Positions 15,340 to 19,162 of a DNA stretch of 19,162 nt are shown one piece after another. The notes beneath the pieces are model-generated. The model was given only the letters and a program-made list of their open reading frames with translations, searched no databases and was not told where the DNA came from. How positions within the stretch are numbered: the stretch's first letter is position 1; the number at the start of each line of letters is the position of its first letter. This DNA comes from Chloroflexota bacterium. GTDB lineage: Bacteria > Chloroflexota > Ktedonobacteria > Ktedonobacterales > Ktedonobacteraceae. Both the position numbers and the translations under genes were made by a program. The stretch spans positions 1 to 19,162 of the forward strand of contig CADDYT010000126.1 of the NCBI GenBank assembly GCA_902810755.1, written 5' to 3'.

Positions 15340-17364
15340 TCAGCAGGAGTAATCAACTCCTATGCTGAAATCCTCATCCATTACCCTGTTCAGTGTCATC
15401 GTGCGCGCGCCGTCGGCTGTTAGCCCGCCCTGTTTATCCAGCACCGTCGCGCAGGCTGGCAGCGTGATATGCAAATGAACCTGCCAGCGTGTCCCGGCCT
15501 GATGCTGGATGAAGTCCTGATAGCGCCAGCCGCTCCCCTGCCGTGTCGCTGCATGCGGCCTGATCCATGTCAATGTCACCGTCCGCGTCTGGCCGTAGCG
15601 CAGCGAGATCAAACCGGCCCACACCGTGTGCGCAAAGGCTTCGCTCTTCCCCTGCGGCGTCCAGCCCTGCTGGCTCTGCATGACGCTGCCCTGTGGCAGA
15701 TAGACGCGGACGTAGTCGCCATAGACAGGCGAGCCATAGTTCTGACCCGGCAGTATCCAGGCGTAGCTCAGCGTCGTGTGATGCAGCGCGTTGCCTGCCG
15801 CGTCGATCGTCACCTCGTCATGCAGCGTGTTGACAATGAAACTGTTGGCCTTGCTGGGGTACACATTGGCATCGACCACCATGAAACCGTCGGCGGGTGT
15901 CGGCTGGATGGCCGCGTCCAATTGTAGCTGATGCAGGGCCTGTTCGGCGCCACGCTGATTGAAGTAGAGCTGGATATCTTTCGTGCGGACCGCCTGCCAG
16001 ACGATCTGCAACAATTTGAATTGCTGCGACAATGATAACTGGCGCACCCGTGCCAGAAGATGTTCCGCCAGCAATTCGGTGAACCGCTTGCGCAGCGACG
16101 AATGGCCGTCGGCTGAAGCGATTCTATCGCTCCCCTCACCGGCTGCGCGCCCGCCAAGCTGGTGGAAATGAATGCGAGCAACCAGGTTGCTGGCCGTCAC
16201 AACTTCATTATACTCAGGAACAGAAATTGGCCCTGTTACGGTCATGATCTGCTCGATAAGCATGGGGGTGATCGCCACGACGCCCTGTAAAGCTGCGGTG
16301 CCACCCTCGATATGGTAGTTCTGCTCGGCATAGCGCGCATCCGTCGGAAAATCCGCGTCCAGGTCCGAATCGCGCAGGCTCCACTTTTTCAGGGCAAGGG
16401 CATGCGCGAACCACTGGTACTGTACCGGAAAAGCGATTGCCTTGCCGGAAGCGGAGAACGGATAATCGAGCAGATCGACATCGGTAATGTGCGCCGTCTG
16501 CAGACGACCACCGGCCAGCGTCGCAATGCCATAATTGCCGACGAAACCTCCACCCGGACGCAGTTCCGTTGAATCGAGAACTTCAATCAAATAATTGGTC
16601 GGCTGAGAGACGCCCAGCAGCGTCGGCAGAGCGGGCAGAAGCTGCGAAATCGCCTCTACCCAGGCTTTGATGGTCGGAAGATTGCGTTGCAGGGCCGCGA
16701 CCTCTTGACTCAGGCCCGGCTCAAACTGCAGCTCGCCCGGCTGAAGCTGGCCCGCCTCACGCTCGATGATGGCGAACGCGGCCTTGATCTTCGCAGCCTG
16801 CGTATCGATGGCGGCGAAATCCGCCATCGTCAGGCCCCCCTGATGCGTGTTGAGAGGATCGTGGAAGCGCGCTATCAGGACATCCAGCACATCGCAGGCA
16901 GCAATGCCTGCCTGGGCCGCTGCCAACGCGAGCGGTACGAGATGGAAGGCGGCGGCAATGCGCGAGCCATATACCGGCAGCAGCGTACTGATGCCGGGAA
17001 CGCTTTGCATCGTCACCTGCAACTGTGCGAAATCATTCTCCGCTCTCACGAACGCCTGCCGCGCCTGCCTGATGGCCTGCACGTCAAACGGGTTGTGCTG
17101 CAATGCCAGCAGAGACTGCTCGGCCACCCGCAGTTGCTGCACTCCGTCTTTCGCCTGTTGCTGAGAGCGATTGTAGATGGAACTACCCGTTTGATAGAGA
17201 AAGAGAGAAAGCGTTGTAGCACCTCCCGCCAGCAAAAACAGGACACAGAGAACCAGCAAAAGAACCTTTTTCCTGTTCCTCCTGCTCTTTCTGACACGCT
17301 TCACCCGTTTGATACGAGTGCTATCTTTCTGATGAGCAACTTCCGCTGTGACTCTTTGCCACAT
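15340..17364 (-). CDS. DUF4012-domain membrane-anchored protein
   Basis: Protein of 674 aa with a strongly basic cytoplasmic N-terminus (RIKRVKRVRKSRRNRKK, 17-33) and one transmembrane helix at about 34-57; the rest should be outside. An alpha-helical, probably coiled region (60-240) precedes the DUF4012 domain, recognised by NYLIEVLDSTELRPGGGFVG (257-276) and the later SDLDADFPTDARYA (333-346). The molecular function of DUF4012 is not established to my knowledge; the family is often found beside polysaccharide genes in Actinobacteria and Chloroflexota. The ATG at 17364 has AAGG about 8 nt upstream and follows the kinase gene by 29 nt. Longer frames run into the kinase gene and are rejected. 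Its place between kinase and phosphatase suggests a part in polymer attachment or export control. Confidence 0.88.
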   Translation of the reverse strand: MWQRVTAEVAHQKDSTRIKRVKRVRKSRRNRKKVLLLVLCVLFLLAGGATTLSLFLYQTGSSIYNRSQQQAKDGVQQLRVAEQSLLALQHNPFDVQAIRQARQAFVRAENDFAQLQVTMQSVPGISTLLPVYGSRIAAAFHLVPLALAAAQAGIAACDVLDVLIARFHDPLNTHQGGLTMADFAAIDTQAAKIKAAFAIIEREAGQLQPGELQFEPGLSQEVAALQRNLPTIKAWVEAISQLLPALPTLLGVSQPTNYLIEVLDSTELRPGGGFVGNYGIATLAGGRLQTAHITDVDLLDYPFSASGKAIAFPVQYQWFAHALALKKWSLRDSDLDADFPTDARYAEQNYHIEGGTAALQGVVAITPMLIEQIMTVTGPISVPEYNEVVTASNLVARIHFHQLGGRAAGEGSDRIASADGHSSLRKRFTELLAEHLLARVRQLSLSQQFKLLQIVWQAVRTKDIQLYFNQRGAEQALHQLQLDAAIQPTPADGFMVVDANVYPSKANSFIVNTLHDEVTIDAAGNALHHTTLSYAWILPGQNYGSPVYGDYVRVYLPQGSVMQSQQGWTPQGKSEAFAHTVWAGLISLRYGQTRTVTLTWIRPHAATRQGSGWRYQDFIQHQAGTRWQVHLHITLPACATVLDKQGGLTADGARTMTLNRVMDEDFSIGVDYSC

Positions 17365-17393
17365 AAGCTCGCCTTTTTCTCCATCTTCTCCGA

Positions 17394-19148
17394 CTAGAAC
17401 TGGCTCGACCGGCCCTTTGTGGGCATGGGAACAGGCTCCGGCGTCGCAGGAGCAGGCACATGGCGCGCCTTCTCGCCCTGACCCCCCTCTGTATGCTGAT
17501 CGTGATCGTGGTGGCGATAGTAGTAATAGTATGAGTACGAGGTATCCTGGCGGCTGCGACGCTGCTTGTTGATGACACAACCCACAACGCGCGCGCCAAC
17601 CTGCTCCAGCTGCGTTTTCATCTGCCGGAGATGGCCCTTATTCGAGCGAGTCACATCCACTACGATAAGCGTGCCATCCACTTTTGAAGCAAGAATACTG
17701 GTATCCGAGAGGCCGCGAATAGGAGGCACATCAAAAATCACGATCTCTGCCCCACAGGTTGCCAGCATCTGCAAGAGCCGCTTCATCGCCTTCGATTCGA
17801 GCAGTTCCGATGGATTAGGCGGTAGCGGGCCAGAAGGCATGACGCGCAAGTTTGGAATGCCCACCGGGTGAATAAATGGCTCAATCGAAAAAGGAGTTGT
17901 AGTGGGCTGAGGAGCAAAGGGATGCCCGGAAGGGGGAATGATACGCTCACCTGTCCCCGATTGCCCTGTGGATGACATCCCCAGCGCCAGGATAGCGTTA
18001 CTCAACCCCATCCTGTCAGGTGGAAGCTGGAACTTCGCGTGCAGCGTCGGGCGGCGCAGGTCCGCATCGATCAACAGGGTATTTTTTCCGGCCTTCGCCA
18101 TGAAAATTGCCAGGTTGGCAGCCACCGTACTCTTGCCATCGCCGGGCATGGCGCTGGTCACAACCAGCGTTTGCAGCGATTTATCGACGGCAGAGAAGCC
18201 CACGTTTGTGCGCAAAATACGGTAGGACTCGATATTTACGTCATGCCCCTGTGGATTGATGATCTCCTCTTGCTGTGAAGAGCGGGCGCGCCAGATTGTG
18301 CCAAGCACCGTCCAGCCTGAAAGTTCGGTTAATTGCTCCGCCGTATGCACGCGCGTATCCAGTTGTTCATACAGTACCGCCAGCAGCATACCCAGGAACA
18401 AACCGGCCATAAAGCCTACTGCCGTATTCAGGAGAACATTGGGACGCGCCGGTCGGAGCGCAGGCTGCGCGGGCTGCGCAATGCGCAGGAAGTTGCCGGT
18501 CTGCGCCTGCGCCAGTTCCAGCTGCGCCAGGGCATTCTGCCACTGATCATAGTGGCTCTGCAAACCGTTCAATTGCACCTGGAGCGCCGCAATCTTGCCG
18601 ATATTCCCACCCGCTGCTTTTAGCGCGCTGAGCTGGCTGTTGACCGTCTCTATCTGCTTCTGCGTATTGTTTAGCTCCTGCTGTATCTGTTGCTGGGCCT
18701 GGCTGTTCTCCTGCTGAATTACCTGTGCCTGCTGGGCGATAAGCGTCGTGGCAATCGCATTGGCCAGGTCGGCGGCTCGCGCCGGGGACGGGTCCAGCAC
18801 CGAGATGCCAAAAAGTTGCGTGCTTGCCTGGGGTGAAGCGGTGGTATTGCTCGCCAGTGCCTCAACACTCATACCGGGGTAGTGTGCAACCACCGCTTGC
18901 AGCACCGGCTGACTGATCGCAAGCTGCGCCTCCGTCTGCACCAGCTGGTCGCTCGCCAGCAGGCTGTTATAATCCGCGCTGGTATTATTTTGAGAAGAAT
19001 GAATCTCAACCTGCACAATCGCCGTCGATTGATACATCGGGGTCATCAGCTTACTGACGATCAGCGTTCCCAACCCCACCACCACAAAACAGATGACCAC
19101 CAGTTTCCACTGTTTCGTCAGGATTACCCAGAATTGTTCAAAAGTCAT
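17394..19148 (-). CDS. Wzz/BY-kinase fusion (chain-length determinant and tyrosine kinase)
   Basis: Membrane protein of 584 aa controlling polymer length and export. TM1 at about 15-34 and TM2 at about 238-260 flank an external Wzz domain with a Gln-rich coiled coil (about 135-215); the proline motif before TM2 reads QPAQPALRPARP. The cytoplasmic kinase has YRILRTNVGFS (309-319), Walker A SAMPGDGKST (332-341), Walker A' LLIDADLRRP (358-367) and Walker B IVIFDVPP (469-476). A Ser/Pro-rich insert occupies about 391-430. The tail has a tyrosine cluster (538, 540-544), the expected autophosphorylation sites, followed by a His/Asp-rich stretch. The ATG at 19148 has GGGGAAGGA just upstream. It is probably near the head of the operon; the window edge hides the promoter. 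Confidence 0.94.
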   Translation of the reverse strand: MTFEQFWVILTKQWKLVVICFVVVGLGTLIVSKLMTPMYQSTAIVQVEIHSSQNNTSADYNSLLASDQLVQTEAQLAISQPVLQAVVAHYPGMSVEALASNTTASPQASTQLFGISVLDPSPARAADLANAIATTLIAQQAQVIQQENSQAQQQIQQELNNTQKQIETVNSQLSALKAAGGNIGKIAALQVQLNGLQSHYDQWQNALAQLELAQAQTGNFLRIAQPAQPALRPARPNVLLNTAVGFMAGLFLGMLLAVLYEQLDTRVHTAEQLTELSGWTVLGTIWRARSSQQEEIINPQGHDVNIESYRILRTNVGFSAVDKSLQTLVVTSAMPGDGKSTVAANLAIFMAKAGKNTLLIDADLRRPTLHAKFQLPPDRMGLSNAILALGMSSTGQSGTGERIIPPSGHPFAPQPTTTPFSIEPFIHPVGIPNLRVMPSGPLPPNPSELLESKAMKRLLQMLATCGAEIVIFDVPPIRGLSDTSILASKVDGTLIVVDVTRSNKGHLRQMKTQLEQVGARVVGCVINKQRRSRQDTSYSYYYYYRHHDHDQHTEGGQGEKARHVPAPATPEPVPMPTKGRSSQF

Positions 19149-19162
19149 ATTTTCCTTCCCCT

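Noticed and set aside
16687..17397. Plus-strand open frame of 236 codons opposite the DUF4012 gene
   Set aside because: It is antisense to the DUF4012 protein's helical region and has no recognisable features.
1..19162. Insertion sequences, integrases, tRNA or rRNA genes
   Set aside because: I found no transposase or integrase motif, no terminal inverted repeats flanking a gene, and no cloverleaf-like sequence in the gaps between genes.

Overview
The window reads as part of a bacterial chromosome, most likely a Chloroflexota genome of the Ktedonobacteria type. That placement is an inference from three things: a DUF4012 protein inside an exopolysaccharide locus, a Wzx/Wzy polymer system with no outer-membrane exporter visible, and a T-box-controlled valS whose product looks archaeal-type. 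Apart from one methyltransferase gene, every gene lies on the minus strand, so the locus is read from right to left.

From 19148 down to 9127 is a tightly packed exopolysaccharide or capsule operon. It starts with a Wzz/BY-kinase fusion, followed by a membrane-anchored DUF4012 protein, a PHP-family tyrosine phosphatase (CpsB/YwqE type), a Wzy-like polymerase or ligase, a Wzx-like flippase and two GT4 glycosyltransferases. Stops and starts overlap or nearly touch (TAATG at 13071, 1 nt at 11427), so translational coupling is likely. From 8418 to 9146 a plus-strand SAM methyltransferase interrupts the run and ends tail to tail over the last GT4 gene. A second minus-strand run (8219 to 3020) holds two extended-SDR sugar-nucleotide enzymes, a large fusion of a degenerate glucuronyl C5-epimerase-like domain with a GT4 glycosyltransferase, and a membrane-anchored putative TIM-barrel protein. 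Together these can make and modify sugar nucleotides, assemble a lipid-linked repeat unit, flip it, polymerise it and control chain length by Tyr phosphorylation. The initiating phosphoglycosyl transferase is not in the window.

Downstream, a strong promoter (TTGACT, 17 nt, TATACT) begins 16 nt after the last polysaccharide gene and drives a T-box leader with a candidate GUG valine specifier. It ends in an intrinsic terminator ahead of valS (2660 to 216). The last 215 nt carry no convincing gene. They hold a large imperfect palindrome, four copies of a GC-rich repeat of about 15 bp, and further hairpins.

The points most worth a second look are the epimerase/GT fusion with apparently lost catalytic tyrosines, the archaeal-type ValRS under a T-box, the missing terminator between the polysaccharide genes and the T-box, the composition drop across the polymer-specific genes, and the unrecognised anchored protein.
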